A stretch of DNA of 25,928 nt from Candidatus Aminicenantota bacterium (GCA_013139435.1 WTAW01000233.1:1-25928); one strand, 5' to 3'. Shown: positions 16,989-25,728, numbered from the stretch's first letter. Notes: generated by a model from the sequence alone, not told the origin. Numbers and translations: made by a program.

Positions 16989-19121
16989 TTGCCCAAAAAG
17001 AACAAACACATTCCTTTGGTGATCAGCATCCTCATCGGTGTGATCAGCATCATTTACTACCTCTCCTATTACAAGTATTTTAAGATCGACGTCGATGAGG
17101 GGTTGCTCATCAATGGGGCTTTGCGCGTACTCTCAGGAGAATTGCCTTTAAAGGATTTTCACCAATACACCATGGGGCGCTTTTATGTGCTGGCTCTGTG
17201 GTTTCTGGCTTTTGGCAAAAGCGTGGCTGTAGAGCGTCTGTTTTTTGTGGCCTTGCACTGTACGAAAAATATTCTGGCTTTTCATGTTTCCCGAAAGATC
17301 ATGCCTCTGCCCTTCAGCTTGATCCCTTCAGCCCTGCTGATGATCATTCCTGGATTTTGGAATAAAGCTTTTGTGGGAGTGGTTCTGCTGGTCAATGCAC
17401 TCTTGATTCTTCTGTATCTCCGCGATCCAAAACAGATCCGTTTAGTCTTTCTTGGCCTTTCAGTAGGATTCTCTGTCTATTTCAGGGAGGATTATGCCGG
17501 TTACAGCTTCATCACTGTCGGACTCTTGATTCTTTTTTTGAGCATAGCGGAAAAAGAGAGAATGGCAGAAATTCTGAAGAAATGGGTGGCCTTTGGCCTT
17601 TCTGTTTTGGGTGCGGTTCTCCCTATGATTCTTTTCTACTGGATGAGGGATGGCCTAAAAGATCTTGTCGAAGGGATCCTCCAGACTATTCAACTGGGGC
17701 ACATCGAGTCCTATGGTTTTAAGTCTCCGCTTCTATTTTTAAAATGGCCCATCGATATCAAAAATAGAGATCTAGGTTTGTTGTTTTCCTATTTGGCCAT
17801 TTTGCTCTTTATCGTTATCGGATGTATTCTCCTTGGGCGATTCTTGAAAAGACGTACGGAAAACCGGACTCTGGACTTCTCTCTTTTGGCTGTTTTGATG
17901 CTGGCGGTCTTTTCCTTTACCCATATATGGCATTGGACTCATGAGTTCAGGATTCCCCAGAGTGGAGCCTTGATCTATATCCTGTGGGCTTATTTGATGG
18001 CTCTTGTTTTTATTCAAATAAAGAAGACTCGAAAGGAGAAGGACAACGTTTTCTCTTTGAAGGTTGCTGTTTGCCTTGTTGTGTTCATTATGGCCTTAGG
18101 GGTCCAGGTTTTTTTGGTCTTCTACAGCCTCTTCGGGCATGCCATGGTCCAGTACGACGGAGGGGGGATCTCTTTGAGGTTCGGTGTCCACAGAGAAATC
18201 AGGGGGGCAGAGCGGGCCAGAATACTGCCCCCTGCCCGTCAGGCGGTGACGTACAGCAAAATTTTGAAGCATATCTCGGCACACACATCGCTGGAGGACC
18301 GGATCCTGTGCTTTGGCGAGAGCCCGCTCTATTTTTTATCGGACCGAAAAAACGCCACAGAATTCGATAACGGTAGAATCCCCGGTTATTTTCCGCAAAG
18401 GCGGAAGACGTTTTTGGCGCAGATCAAGACAAACAAACCTAAGATCATCGTTCTCAGGAAATGGGAATACGGATTTTGGTACGAAAAAATGCCGGAGGTC
18501 TTGGACCACATAACGGCTGAGTATTTCCTCGACAAAAAGATCCGTAATTTCTACATATTTTCATCCATAGACAATGTGAACATCGATGTCAGAAGAGCGA
18601 ATGCACTCTACTGGAAGGGACAGATAGAAGAGGCGGCTGCAGGATATCTCAGAGCTCTGGAAACACAGAACAAAAATCCGGATGTCCAAAAGATCTTGAA
18701 CAGATTGTTCACAAATGAGACAACTTCACAGAGAGCTTTGAATGCCTTTGATGGTGTCTACGTGAAAAAAACCAGTGAGGTGTGGAGGTTGCGGTGGGGA
18801 AACAAACCGTCACTGGTGGATTCTGGGACGATTCGTTTCGCTGACCCCATAAAACCGAAAGTAGCGATCACAAAAATCGAGCCTTTCCCAAGAAAGGCCA
18901 CTGCGTTAGATGTTGCATTCTCGGGGGATCACGTCCGCTTTGTTTCACGAGCCTCGAACGAAATCCGTGGACTGGATGTCTTCTTTTTGGAATCTCATCC
19001 GTTGCTTTCCATAGAAATTGATTTGAAAAGAGGGGGAAAAGCTGTCCAAAAAGCGTTTGTTTCGGGGAAGGGGTTGATGGTTACAGATGGTTCCATCAGG
19101 CTCAATAAGGAAAAGAGGTGA
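16989..19121 (+). CDS. GT-C-like integral membrane glycosyltransferase with soluble C-terminal region
   Basis: The start is TTG at 16989, with AGGAG (16978-16982) 6 nt upstream. The first 370 residues contain about ten hydrophobic helices. After the first helix comes DVDEG (34-38), then ALRVLSGELPLKDFHQY: the acidic first-loop motif of the GT-C superfamily (ArnT/PMT-like), whose members transfer sugars from polyprenyl-phosphate donors outside the membrane. Residues about 380-710 are soluble and probably extracytoplasmic. They include a short helical hairpin (RRANALYWKGQIEEAAAGYL) like a lone TPR unit. The family assignment rests on topology and the DEG motif; I do not recognise a named subfamily. 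Neighbouring GT2, radical SAM and second GT-C genes support a role in glycan or surface glycosylation work. Converges with the radical SAM gene across a hairpin. Confidence 0.75.
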   Translation: MPKKNKHIPLVISILIGVISIIYYLSYYKYFKIDVDEGLLINGALRVLSGELPLKDFHQYTMGRFYVLALWFLAFGKSVAVERLFFVALHCTKNILAFHVSRKIMPLPFSLIPSALLMIIPGFWNKAFVGVVLLVNALLILLYLRDPKQIRLVFLGLSVGFSVYFREDYAGYSFITVGLLILFLSIAEKERMAEILKKWVAFGLSVLGAVLPMILFYWMRDGLKDLVEGILQTIQLGHIESYGFKSPLLFLKWPIDIKNRDLGLLFSYLAILLFIVIGCILLGRFLKRRTENRTLDFSLLAVLMLAVFSFTHIWHWTHEFRIPQSGALIYILWAYLMALVFIQIKKTRKEKDNVFSLKVAVCLVVFIMALGVQVFLVFYSLFGHAMVQYDGGGISLRFGVHREIRGAERARILPPARQAVTYSKILKHISAHTSLEDRILCFGESPLYFLSDRKNATEFDNGRIPGYFPQRRKTFLAQIKTNKPKIIVLRKWEYGFWYEKMPEVLDHITAEYFLDKKIRNFYIFSSIDNVNIDVRRANALYWKGQIEEAAAGYLRALETQNKNPDVQKILNRLFTNETTSQRALNAFDGVYVKKTSEVWRLRWGNKPSLVDSGTIRFADPIKPKVAITKIEPFPRKATALDVAFSGDHVRFVSRASNEIRGLDVFFLESHPLLSIEIDLKRGGKAVQKAFVSGKGLMVTDGSIRLNKEKR

Positions 19122-19161
19122 CTGCTGACTCTTCCCTCTGCTCGGCCTGGGAAGTCATCAG
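19122..19161. terminator. Probable bidirectional hairpin terminator
   Basis: Between the converging stops at 19121 and 19164, CTG-c-TGAC-tc-TTCCC (19122-19136) pairs with GGGAA-GTCA-t-CAG (19149-19161), with one mismatch and a 2-nt bulge around a 12-nt loop. No strong U-run follows on either side, so intrinsic termination is uncertain, but placement and symmetry fit. Confidence 0.45.
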
Positions 19162-19163
19162 AG

Positions 19164-20558
19164 TTAGTCTGGATTGCGCATAAAAGAAGTCAAAAATCGA
19201 ATGGCTGAAGAACTCATCGCAAAGATCTTTTTGAACCCAAACAACCTGATGAACCTCAAAATCTTTTTGGGCCTGAGATAAAAGCGGAAATAGGCACGTG
19301 TCCGGCTTTTCTCTAAGTCAAACCCATAGTTGTAGGGATCGTGGTCGTATCGAATGTTTTCCCAGGCCAATGAAATGTCTTGACGAACGGTTTCAAAAAG
19401 CCGGCTACCCGGAAAGGGTGTGGCGATATAAAACTCCGCAAAGTCGGGGTCGATTTCTCTGGAAAACTGGATTGTTTGCTTGAGAGTTTCGTGGGTTTCT
19501 CCGGGAAATCCTAGCACAAAATGGCCGATGGAAATAAGGCCCACTTCACGGCAAATCTGGATGGCTCTCCGTGACTGTTCGAGGGTGATCTTCTTACCGC
19601 ACAGGTCCAGTATATCTTGGTTCCCGCTCTCAGCACCGAAGGAGATCATCCAGCAACCCGCGGCTTTCATGGATTCAGCCATTTCTTTGTCGAACGTATC
19701 CACACGGCTGTTGCAGATCCACTGAATATTGATCTGTTCTTTGCGGATTTGGTCACACAATTCGAGGACATAGTCTTTCCTGAATGTGAAGAGGTCTGTG
19801 TGAAAAAAGACTTCATCCACATACTTGGAGACAGCCTTAAGCTCTTCGACGACTTCATAGACCTCCCGGTATCTTATTTTTTTCCCATAATAATAGGGGA
19901 CAACACAGAATGAACAATCGTATGGACAGCCCCGTGCTGTGGACACAAGCACATAGCTTTTGCCCTTTATCGGGATTTTGTACTTTTTGAGGTCGACCAA
20001 ATCCCACGCAGGAATTTTGAACTGAGATATCCTCTTAGGATTTAGCGGTCTGACCACAATGTTACCGTCTTCTTTGTAGGCAACGCCCTCCAGGTTATCC
20101 ATTCTCTCTGATGCGATCTGAACAGACGGGAGTTCTGGGTCATTCAGGAGGACATAGTCGATATAATTTTCCTCTATGAGCGCCTTCGCGAAATATGTGG
20201 CATGAACTCCGAATACGGCGATTTTTGCATGTGACGAGCTCTTGATGTGTTCGAGAGCCTGAAGGTCTTCCGTGATCGTGGGTGTGGAGACCGAAGCAAT
20301 AATCAGATCGGTGCCAAAATTTTTGATTACCTTGACGAGCGCGGATACATCCGTTTCCTCAGCGATGGCGTCGAAGATCTTGGTATTGTGCTCGTCTCTC
20401 AAATAAGATGCGATAGTTGCGAGGGAAAGAGGGGGATAAACAGAATCCCAAATGGCTGCCTCATGCTGGCAACGTCCCTCTCGCACGACCTTACAGTAAT
20501 AGGGGGGATTGAGAAGGATGATGTTCAATGTTATATAAGGTTTTTCAGGAAACTCCAA
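19164..20558 (-). CDS. B12-binding-domain radical SAM protein
   Basis: The 464-aa protein has the usual layout of this class. The N-terminal Rossmann-like domain (about 10-160) starts IILLNPP and contains the FGVHATYFAKAL segment typical of B12-binding radical SAM enzymes. The radical SAM core has C211-x3-C215-x2-C218 (ARGCPYDCSFC), ligating the 4Fe-4S cluster. Later core segments include FGAESGNQDIL and HFVLGFPGETHETL. The cobalamin motif D-x-H-x-x-G is not evident, so cofactor use is doubtful. The reaction is unknown; the class includes methyltransferases and lipid- or tetrapyrrole-modifying enzymes. The start TTG 20558 overlaps the end of the GT2 gene by 28 nt, with AGG upstream, suggesting coupled translation; an internal TTG before NIILLNPP (20528) is possible. 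With the GT2 gene it probably modifies a lipid, glycan or polyprenyl intermediate (inference). Confidence 0.88.
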   Translation of the reverse strand: MEFPEKPYITLNIILLNPPYYCKVVREGRCQHEAAIWDSVYPPLSLATIASYLRDEHNTKIFDAIAEETDVSALVKVIKNFGTDLIIASVSTPTITEDLQALEHIKSSSHAKIAVFGVHATYFAKALIEENYIDYVLLNDPELPSVQIASERMDNLEGVAYKEDGNIVVRPLNPKRISQFKIPAWDLVDLKKYKIPIKGKSYVLVSTARGCPYDCSFCVVPYYYGKKIRYREVYEVVEELKAVSKYVDEVFFHTDLFTFRKDYVLELCDQIRKEQINIQWICNSRVDTFDKEMAESMKAAGCWMISFGAESGNQDILDLCGKKITLEQSRRAIQICREVGLISIGHFVLGFPGETHETLKQTIQFSREIDPDFAEFYIATPFPGSRLFETVRQDISLAWENIRYDHDPYNYGFDLEKSRTRAYFRFYLRPKKILRFIRLFGFKKIFAMSSSAIRFLTSFMRNPD

Positions 20559-21199
20559 ATGTACCTGAACCAGACTTTTTTTAATTTTATGACAGAATCT
20601 CCGTATTCCCGTTTGTATTCGTGTGTAGGGATCTCATCGACCCGGAAGCCCTTCTTCAGACATTTCATGGTCATTTCCTGTTCAATAGTGGTGATGTTCT
20701 CTTTCAAGTCCAGTTGCCGTGCGACATCTGTCCGGATAGCACGAAATCCATTCTGGCTGTCCGTCAGGTGAACCTTCCATCTTTTGTTGATACCGATGAG
20801 AATGATATCGCTGCCGATCATCCGCAATAATTTTTCGACATCCCCGTGAAGTTCATCGCTCCCACCCTTCCCCCGGGAGCCTACGACCAAGTCCGCTTTG
20901 CCGTCTTGTATGGGTTTGACCAGTTGAGGGATATCTTCAGGATCATGGGATCCGTCAGCGTCTATGAATACGATAATATCTCCCTTCGCTTCCTGAATCC
21001 CAACCCGGAGGCCGTCTCCTTTTCCCTTGCCATGGTCGAGAACGACCCTCACGCTCAATTCTTCCGCGATTTTTCTTGTATTGTCTTTCGAATGTCCGTC
21101 AACGATGAGCATCTCATCCGCATGCTTTTTGCAGCGGTTTATGATTTTTTTGATACTCCGCTCTTCGTTTTTGGTGGGGATAATCACAGTGACGGTCAT
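20531..21199 (-). CDS. GT2 glycosyltransferase, polyprenyl-phosphate sugar synthase (DPMS/DPG-like)
   Basis: Family 2 glycosyltransferases of this type load a sugar from a nucleotide donor onto polyprenyl phosphate at the inner leaflet. Motifs seen: IPTKNEE at the N-terminus, the metal-binding DADGSHDPEDI, VVGSRGKGG, and DSQNGFRAIR, all typical of the dolichyl-phosphate-mannose/glucose synthase group. There are no C-terminal membrane helices, so it resembles the soluble, peripherally attached type. I start it at ATG 21199 (222 aa). The frame can be extended to a TTG at 21241, but that TTG is the first triplet of a perfect TTGACA -35 box, and the -10 lies inside the extension. First gene of an operon with the radical SAM protein. 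Its product is the natural donor for the two GT-C proteins nearby; the sugar cannot be told from sequence. Confidence 0.9.
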   Translation of the reverse strand: MTVTVIIPTKNEERSIKKIINRCKKHADEMLIVDGHSKDNTRKIAEELSVRVVLDHGKGKGDGLRVGIQEAKGDIIVFIDADGSHDPEDIPQLVKPIQDGKADLVVGSRGKGGSDELHGDVEKLLRMIGSDIILIGINKRWKVHLTDSQNGFRAIRTDVARQLDLKENITTIEQEMTMKCLKKGFRVDEIPTHEYKREYGDSVIKLKKVWFRYIWSFLKNLI

Positions 21200-21212
21200 T
21201 TGAATCCACAGA

Positions 21213-21241
21213 ATAGTACCATTGCGTCCCCTCTTTGTCAA
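21213..21241 (-). promoter_or_regulatory. Sigma70 promoter of the GT2/radical SAM operon, very short leader
   Basis: TTGACA (21241-21236, perfect), 17 bp, then TGG-TACTAT (21221-21213; -10 four of six plus the TG of an extended -10). Transcription would start near 21206, leaving about 7 nt before ATG 21199. This sets the translation start and rules out the longer TTG frame. Confidence 0.6.
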
Positions 21242-21272
21242 AATGTTGTCCCCAGGAATCTAAGGCAAATCT

Positions 21273-23738
21273 ATGGAGGACAGACAGATAAATGACTTGA
21301 CGGAGACTAGAGTCTTATTTATAAGTACTAATATGTCCACAGGACCTGATGATGGCTCTCACACGAAGGTCATCCTTGCCCTCATTATCGTCTTAGCCAT
21401 TGCGACGCGCGTAGCGGGGATCTCCTTTGGCCTGCCGCATCTCTACCATGTTGATGAAGCCCGCTTCGCCAAAATCTCTATCACCTATTTTACCGGAGAC
21501 CTGAATCCTCACTTTTTTCATGTCCCATCACTTCACACATATGCGGTGGCGGGCCTCTGGGGTGTGTATTATATCGGGGGGAAAATAACGGGAAAATTCA
21601 CATCCGTTGCTCATTTTATGGAGGCATTCGAAGAAGACGCCACGCCCCACGTGATCTTGGCGCGATTGTTGAGTGTCCTGTTGAGCGTGGGAACCATCCT
21701 CATTGTCTTCTATTTGGGGAAGAGGATGTATAATCCCAGGGTCGGGGTCCTGGCCTCCTTGTTCTTGGTGTTCTCCCCTGTTCACAACAAGATCTCTCAC
21801 TATATGGTTCCCGATGTCCCCATGGTTTTTTTCCTGATGCTCTCGTTTTTGTGTATATGGTTTATTTATGTAAAAGGGGACACCAAGTTTTACATTTTTG
21901 CCGGGCTCTTTGCTGGATTGGCGACAGCCACGAAATACGGTGGCCAGCTGCTCTTTCTGCCCCTGTTCCTTGCCCATCTTTTCTATGTCTTGGATAACAA
22001 ACGGTCCATAAAGGAGATTTTCTTCAGCCACAAACTTTTGCTGTCGGTTGGTTTTTTTTTAGGGGGATTCCTGGCCGGTTGCCCTTATTCTGGTTTGGAT
22101 TTTGCAAAATTCTGGAATGATTTTAAATGGCAGTCACAGCATTTGTTGCAGGCCGGGCACTATGGCTCGTCCACAGCTCAACCCGCATGGTTGTTCTATC
22201 TCCGGTATGGGATGGCAGAAAATATCGGCAAATTCTCCCAATATTTGGTTTATGGGGGAGTTCTTTTGGGCCTGGTGCGCCGCAAGAGGAAAGACCTGAT
22301 CTTGATCGTTTTTCCTCTCGTGCTCTTTTTGTTCGTCGGGAGCTGGAAATCAATGGCTGCAAGGTATCTGCTTCCGTTAACGCCTTTCTTGGTCCTGATC
22401 GCTGCGCTTTTTCTGGATGCGCTCCTGACTAAGATCGCATCTCTTTTGGAGAGGGGAAATTCCCAATTCCCTTTACGAGTTCTGAGGAGCCGATACTTGA
22501 ATTGGGCAGTGGTCGCCCTTGTACTTTTACCCTCTGTCGTCAAGGTCGCAAGGTTCGACTACCTCCTCACCCAAAAAGATACGCGAACTCTAGCTAAAGA
22601 ATGGATAAACAGAAATCTCCCCAAGGGTTCAACTCTTGCTTTGGAAAGTTATGGGCCGCCATTATCACAAGATGATTACAGCCTGCTCCGCCGTCACACT
22701 CAGGGAAATATCCATTTGGATTGGCTGGCCCAGCGGAACGTCGAGTTTGTGATCGTCAGCGATATCATGTATGCGAGATTCACGAGATTCCCTGAGGAAT
22801 TCCCCAAACAAGCCAGTTTTTACAGGTCTTTGGAGGAACAGACCCTTTTGATTAAGATGTTCCGTCCCAAATGGGACGAATATTTGATCGACCTACACAA
22901 TCCCACAATAAAAATTTATCGATTGAGCCCGTATCCGAATTACGTTTTTCCCGGCAATTTTTCCCAGTACGCCCAGAGCATCACCCTCATCAAAAGCGAT
23001 GGGGATGGAGAAAGATGGATGATTCAGAGCGCGATCTCTTCAAGTGGTTTGTTGGAAGGGAATGAAAAAATAAAAAATCCTTATGTGAGGATTGTTGATT
23101 CCAATGGAGTGGAGGTTATCAAGTGGGTTGTCCATGAGGGAGGCGTAGGCCGTCTCAAGACATCATCAGCCCGTGACGGTAAGGATATTCCTCTCTCGGA
23201 TGGGGATCAGATCTTCATCGGTTATGAGTATGACTTGTTGTCTGGCACATCCGAGTTCGACTTGCGGTATCCTTTGATCAAAGAGCATCTTCTTGTGGAA
23301 AAGATAAAGGGAAGTTCCCTGGCAAAGCGGAAGGAATTGAGTTTCATTTTTCTATACTTTTCCTTTCCCAACACACGAGGGGATGATTATTTCCAAAAAG
23401 TCACTCTTTCGAAAGACTCTGCCGTCTGGACTCTTTCCAGCACTGTGTTTGGAGGAGAGCTCCGCATAGGCGATGATTACGTCCTCAATCCTTTCGTGAG
23501 GATCACAGATGCCGAGGGAGAAGAAGTGAAGACCATGACACTTTTTGATGGCAGAGTCGGCTCCACCAATGCGAAAAGAAGGGGTTTTGCCGAACGATCG
23601 ATCAGGCTGAGTGCTCTTCCAGAAAACTACAGAGTATTTGTGGGCTACGATTCCTATTATGACAACCAATATCCCGGGGATGCTGGCGGACCGGAGCTCA
23701 TTGAGATCGCAGCGCCCCACTCCGCAGAAAATAAATAA
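21273..23738 (+). CDS. GT-C membrane glycosyltransferase (PMT_2/ArnT-like) with duplicated C-terminal beta domain
   Basis: An 821-aa membrane protein. After the first helix comes HVDEARFAK (D61/E62), the acidic first-loop motif of GT-C enzymes, followed by about ten further hydrophobic segments to about residue 430. GT-C enzymes take sugars from polyprenyl phosphate and transfer them to protein, lipid A or glycan on the outer face. The C-terminal 250 residues hold two similar beta-rich units. One contains NPYVRIVDSNGVEV and ends IFIGYEYD; the other contains NPFVRITDAEGEEV and ends VFVGYDSY, an internal duplication. These could bind carbohydrate or acceptor protein. ATG 21273 has AAGG 7 nt upstream; ATG 21333 is an alternative without such a site. 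Divergent from the GT2 operon and convergent with a propeller/Fn3 gene. Acceptor and sugar unknown. Confidence 0.85.
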   Translation: MEDRQINDLTETRVLFISTNMSTGPDDGSHTKVILALIIVLAIATRVAGISFGLPHLYHVDEARFAKISITYFTGDLNPHFFHVPSLHTYAVAGLWGVYYIGGKITGKFTSVAHFMEAFEEDATPHVILARLLSVLLSVGTILIVFYLGKRMYNPRVGVLASLFLVFSPVHNKISHYMVPDVPMVFFLMLSFLCIWFIYVKGDTKFYIFAGLFAGLATATKYGGQLLFLPLFLAHLFYVLDNKRSIKEIFFSHKLLLSVGFFLGGFLAGCPYSGLDFAKFWNDFKWQSQHLLQAGHYGSSTAQPAWLFYLRYGMAENIGKFSQYLVYGGVLLGLVRRKRKDLILIVFPLVLFLFVGSWKSMAARYLLPLTPFLVLIAALFLDALLTKIASLLERGNSQFPLRVLRSRYLNWAVVALVLLPSVVKVARFDYLLTQKDTRTLAKEWINRNLPKGSTLALESYGPPLSQDDYSLLRRHTQGNIHLDWLAQRNVEFVIVSDIMYARFTRFPEEFPKQASFYRSLEEQTLLIKMFRPKWDEYLIDLHNPTIKIYRLSPYPNYVFPGNFSQYAQSITLIKSDGDGERWMIQSAISSSGLLEGNEKIKNPYVRIVDSNGVEVIKWVVHEGGVGRLKTSSARDGKDIPLSDGDQIFIGYEYDLLSGTSEFDLRYPLIKEHLLVEKIKGSSLAKRKELSFIFLYFSFPNTRGDDYFQKVTLSKDSAVWTLSSTVFGGELRIGDDYVLNPFVRITDAEGEEVKTMTLFDGRVGSTNAKRRGFAERSIRLSALPENYRVFVGYDSYYDNQYPGDAGGPELIEIAAPHSAENK

Positions 23739-23764
23739 GTTCTTTTCTCTGTGGATTATGCGTT

Positions 23765-23794
23765 GCGCTTCACTCCTCAGTTGAGGAGACGCGC
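23765..23794. terminator. Hairpin between convergent genes, possible bidirectional terminator
   Basis: CTCCTCA (23773-23779) pairs with TGAGGAG (23782-23788) around GT, and an outer GCGC/GCGC pair (23765-23768 with 23791-23794) extends the stem across a small internal loop. It sits exactly between the stops of the GT-C gene (23738) and the propeller/Fn3 gene (23795). There is no long U-run, so the call is moderate. Confidence 0.5.
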
Positions 23795-25666
23795 TTATTC
23801 CTCTTCCTCGCTCACAGCTTCACTCGGCGCACTTTCGACGCCATCTGCATCGACAACTACAATTCGGTAGGTGTAGCTTTCATTCTCTGGGAGGCCTCTG
23901 TTTTTGTACAGATGGATGTCCGGTCCCACAGAAGTGAGCAGGATATACTCTGAATCTATCTGTGAGGTTTGTTTGCGGTAGATATCGTATCTGTCCACAG
24001 TTATGGCATCATTCAAAGGATTCCCCGACCAAGAGAGCGTGTTGATCTTTTCCTGGTAGAATAGAAATCTATTAAATTGGGTATTGAGGAATGGATCGAG
24101 CGCAGGCCAGATCCAGTTTTCCGTTACAGAATTCGATGGATCTTCGCTTTCTTCGTCGAATTCAGACAGGCACTTCAACCGATACCAGAATTTTTTGTCG
24201 GTTGGCAATCCCTTGTCTTTGTAGCTGAGCGTCGTGTTTGGGACCGTAGCAACCATTGCATACTGATTGTCCCCCTGTCCATGTTCCTTCCGGTAGATTA
24301 GGTACTGAAATTCGGTGTGTCTTTCATTATCCGGATTCTCATCCCATTTTAAAGTGTTGGTTTTTTTTGAAGTTTGTTCGTTATAAATTGTGGATGTCAA
24401 TTTAAGGTTTTGAGGAGGAAAAATGGGAAAGTCATAGACACCTTCTCTGTTTTTGTAATACACGTTCCAGTTGCCCAGAAGCTCCAGATAAACAAGGTGG
24501 ATCCCTCCTCCGCTGTCACAATAAATGTCGGGCCTGGCAGATTTTGAACCGGATTTCGTGACATTCTGGGTGTCCAGCCACTCAGTCCCATCAAATTCCC
24601 TAACCATTATCTCCCAATTTCCTGGAGTGTTATCATGCCAAGCGACATAGACGTTTCCCGTGACTCTGTCAGCAGCAATAGTGGGCCATTCTGAAGTCCC
24701 TGTCGTTTTCGATATGTTCTCAGCGGCCAGCCAGACACCGTTGACCCTCCGCCTGAAAAAAATCTCCCAATTCCCTCCAGCTGTCTGCATCCAGCACACA
24801 TATACATTTCCATCGAGGTCAACAGCAATTTGCGGTTCTGCGAATGGGACTCCTGTTGGCCCGGAAATATCGATCGGGGGCTTCCAGCTCGCATTGACTT
24901 TCGGAGTGGCACTTTCAACAAAAAAAACGTTGGAGATCCCGCCTCCTCTTCGATTTCCCCAAACGGCGAACATCGTGCCATTCACGGTCATAGCTGCTTC
25001 TGACCCGTAATCCCGTCCCGAGTCGTCTCCGATAGCCCCTGCCCCTATCCAATTGCCTTCACCCTCATTCCTGTAACGGATATATGTTCTCCAATAGGAT
25101 GCTTCCGGGGCGGGTCGGTCAATATCGTCCTGCCAGTGGATAAAATAGTCATTGTTTCTCACATCAACCAGAGGTGTGGCAGACACAGAGCCAGCCTCTT
25201 GGGTCCTTGAAACGTTCTCATGCGGGCCCCAATTTTTTCCTTTCCGGCGGACGTAAACGACCTCATAATTGCCATCTGTCACTGCCGTGTAGACGACAAA
25301 AACATTCCCGTACACATCTAGCGTGAGCTCAGGCCAGGGGCCCTCTCTGACCCTAACAAAGGATTTGGTGATATTCTCGGGCTCAGACCAGCTGTCGTTT
25401 TCATTGGAGGTAAAACGAATACCCTTCGCACCACTGTCATGATTCCAGATGATATACGCGTATCCCGCATCATCAGCCGTGACTTTGGGAAAAGCACAAT
25501 CTTGGCCTGTTTTGGAAACATTCACGGCATCAGTCCAATCATCACCGTTACCAATTTTTTGAGCTTGATTGGTCTTGACATCCTCATCTGCATGACTTGC
25601 CAATCCAAGCAGAAGAAAAACAACTGCAGGAAGAATGAGCAGTATAAGTGTGCTTCTTTTTTTCAT
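23795..25666 (-). CDS. Secreted seven-repeat propeller with two C-terminal fibronectin-III-like domains
   Basis: ATG 25666 was chosen (623 aa) because GAGGAG lies 6 nt upstream; the in-frame ATG at 25684 lacks such a site. A signal peptide (KKRSTLILLILPAVVFLLLG, then ASHA) precedes seven repeats (about 35-415): FPKVTAD, GPWPELTLD, ATPLVDV, SEAAMTV, AEPQIAVD, EWPTIAAD and ARPDIYCD, with strands such as GNVYVAWHD and NWEIFFRR. The same GPWP variant marks repeat 2 in the 14490-16664 paralog, so the repeats match one to one. Two Fn3-like domains follow, with NPLNDAITVDRYDIYRK in the last one. The protein ends in a short acidic tail (SEEEE). Export is likely; no anchoring signal was seen. The ligand is unknown. 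It lies next to the second GT-C gene, which could suggest it as a glycosylation target (inference). Confidence 0.85.
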   Translation of the reverse strand: MKKRSTLILLILPAVVFLLLGLASHADEDVKTNQAQKIGNGDDWTDAVNVSKTGQDCAFPKVTADDAGYAYIIWNHDSGAKGIRFTSNENDSWSEPENITKSFVRVREGPWPELTLDVYGNVFVVYTAVTDGNYEVVYVRRKGKNWGPHENVSRTQEAGSVSATPLVDVRNNDYFIHWQDDIDRPAPEASYWRTYIRYRNEGEGNWIGAGAIGDDSGRDYGSEAAMTVNGTMFAVWGNRRGGGISNVFFVESATPKVNASWKPPIDISGPTGVPFAEPQIAVDLDGNVYVCWMQTAGGNWEIFFRRRVNGVWLAAENISKTTGTSEWPTIAADRVTGNVYVAWHDNTPGNWEIMVREFDGTEWLDTQNVTKSGSKSARPDIYCDSGGGIHLVYLELLGNWNVYYKNREGVYDFPIFPPQNLKLTSTIYNEQTSKKTNTLKWDENPDNERHTEFQYLIYRKEHGQGDNQYAMVATVPNTTLSYKDKGLPTDKKFWYRLKCLSEFDEESEDPSNSVTENWIWPALDPFLNTQFNRFLFYQEKINTLSWSGNPLNDAITVDRYDIYRKQTSQIDSEYILLTSVGPDIHLYKNRGLPENESYTYRIVVVDADGVESAPSEAVSEEEE

Positions 25667-25700
25667 GTTCACTCCTCGTTTCATGACTAGATAACTTTTT

Positions 25701-25728
25701 ATTATACAATATAAAAAAAATAATTCAA
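25701..25728 (-). promoter_or_regulatory. Putative promoter of the propeller/two-Fn3 gene
   Basis: TTGAAT (25728-25723), a 16-bp T-rich spacer and a perfect TATAAT (25706-25701). The expected start near 25694 gives a leader of about 28 nt containing the GAGGAG site before ATG 25666. Confidence 0.5.

Noticed and set aside
16773..17009. 78-aa minus-strand frame in the 16665-16988 gap
   Set aside because: No ribosome binding site, no recognisable family, overlaps the start of the GT-C gene and spans its promoter.
21200..21241. Eight-codon leader peptide (MVLFCGFK) with stop overlapping the GT2 start
   Set aside because: It has a GAGGGGA site, but the same bases form the spacer of a TTGACA/TACTAT promoter, so the peptide would lie upstream of the transcription start.
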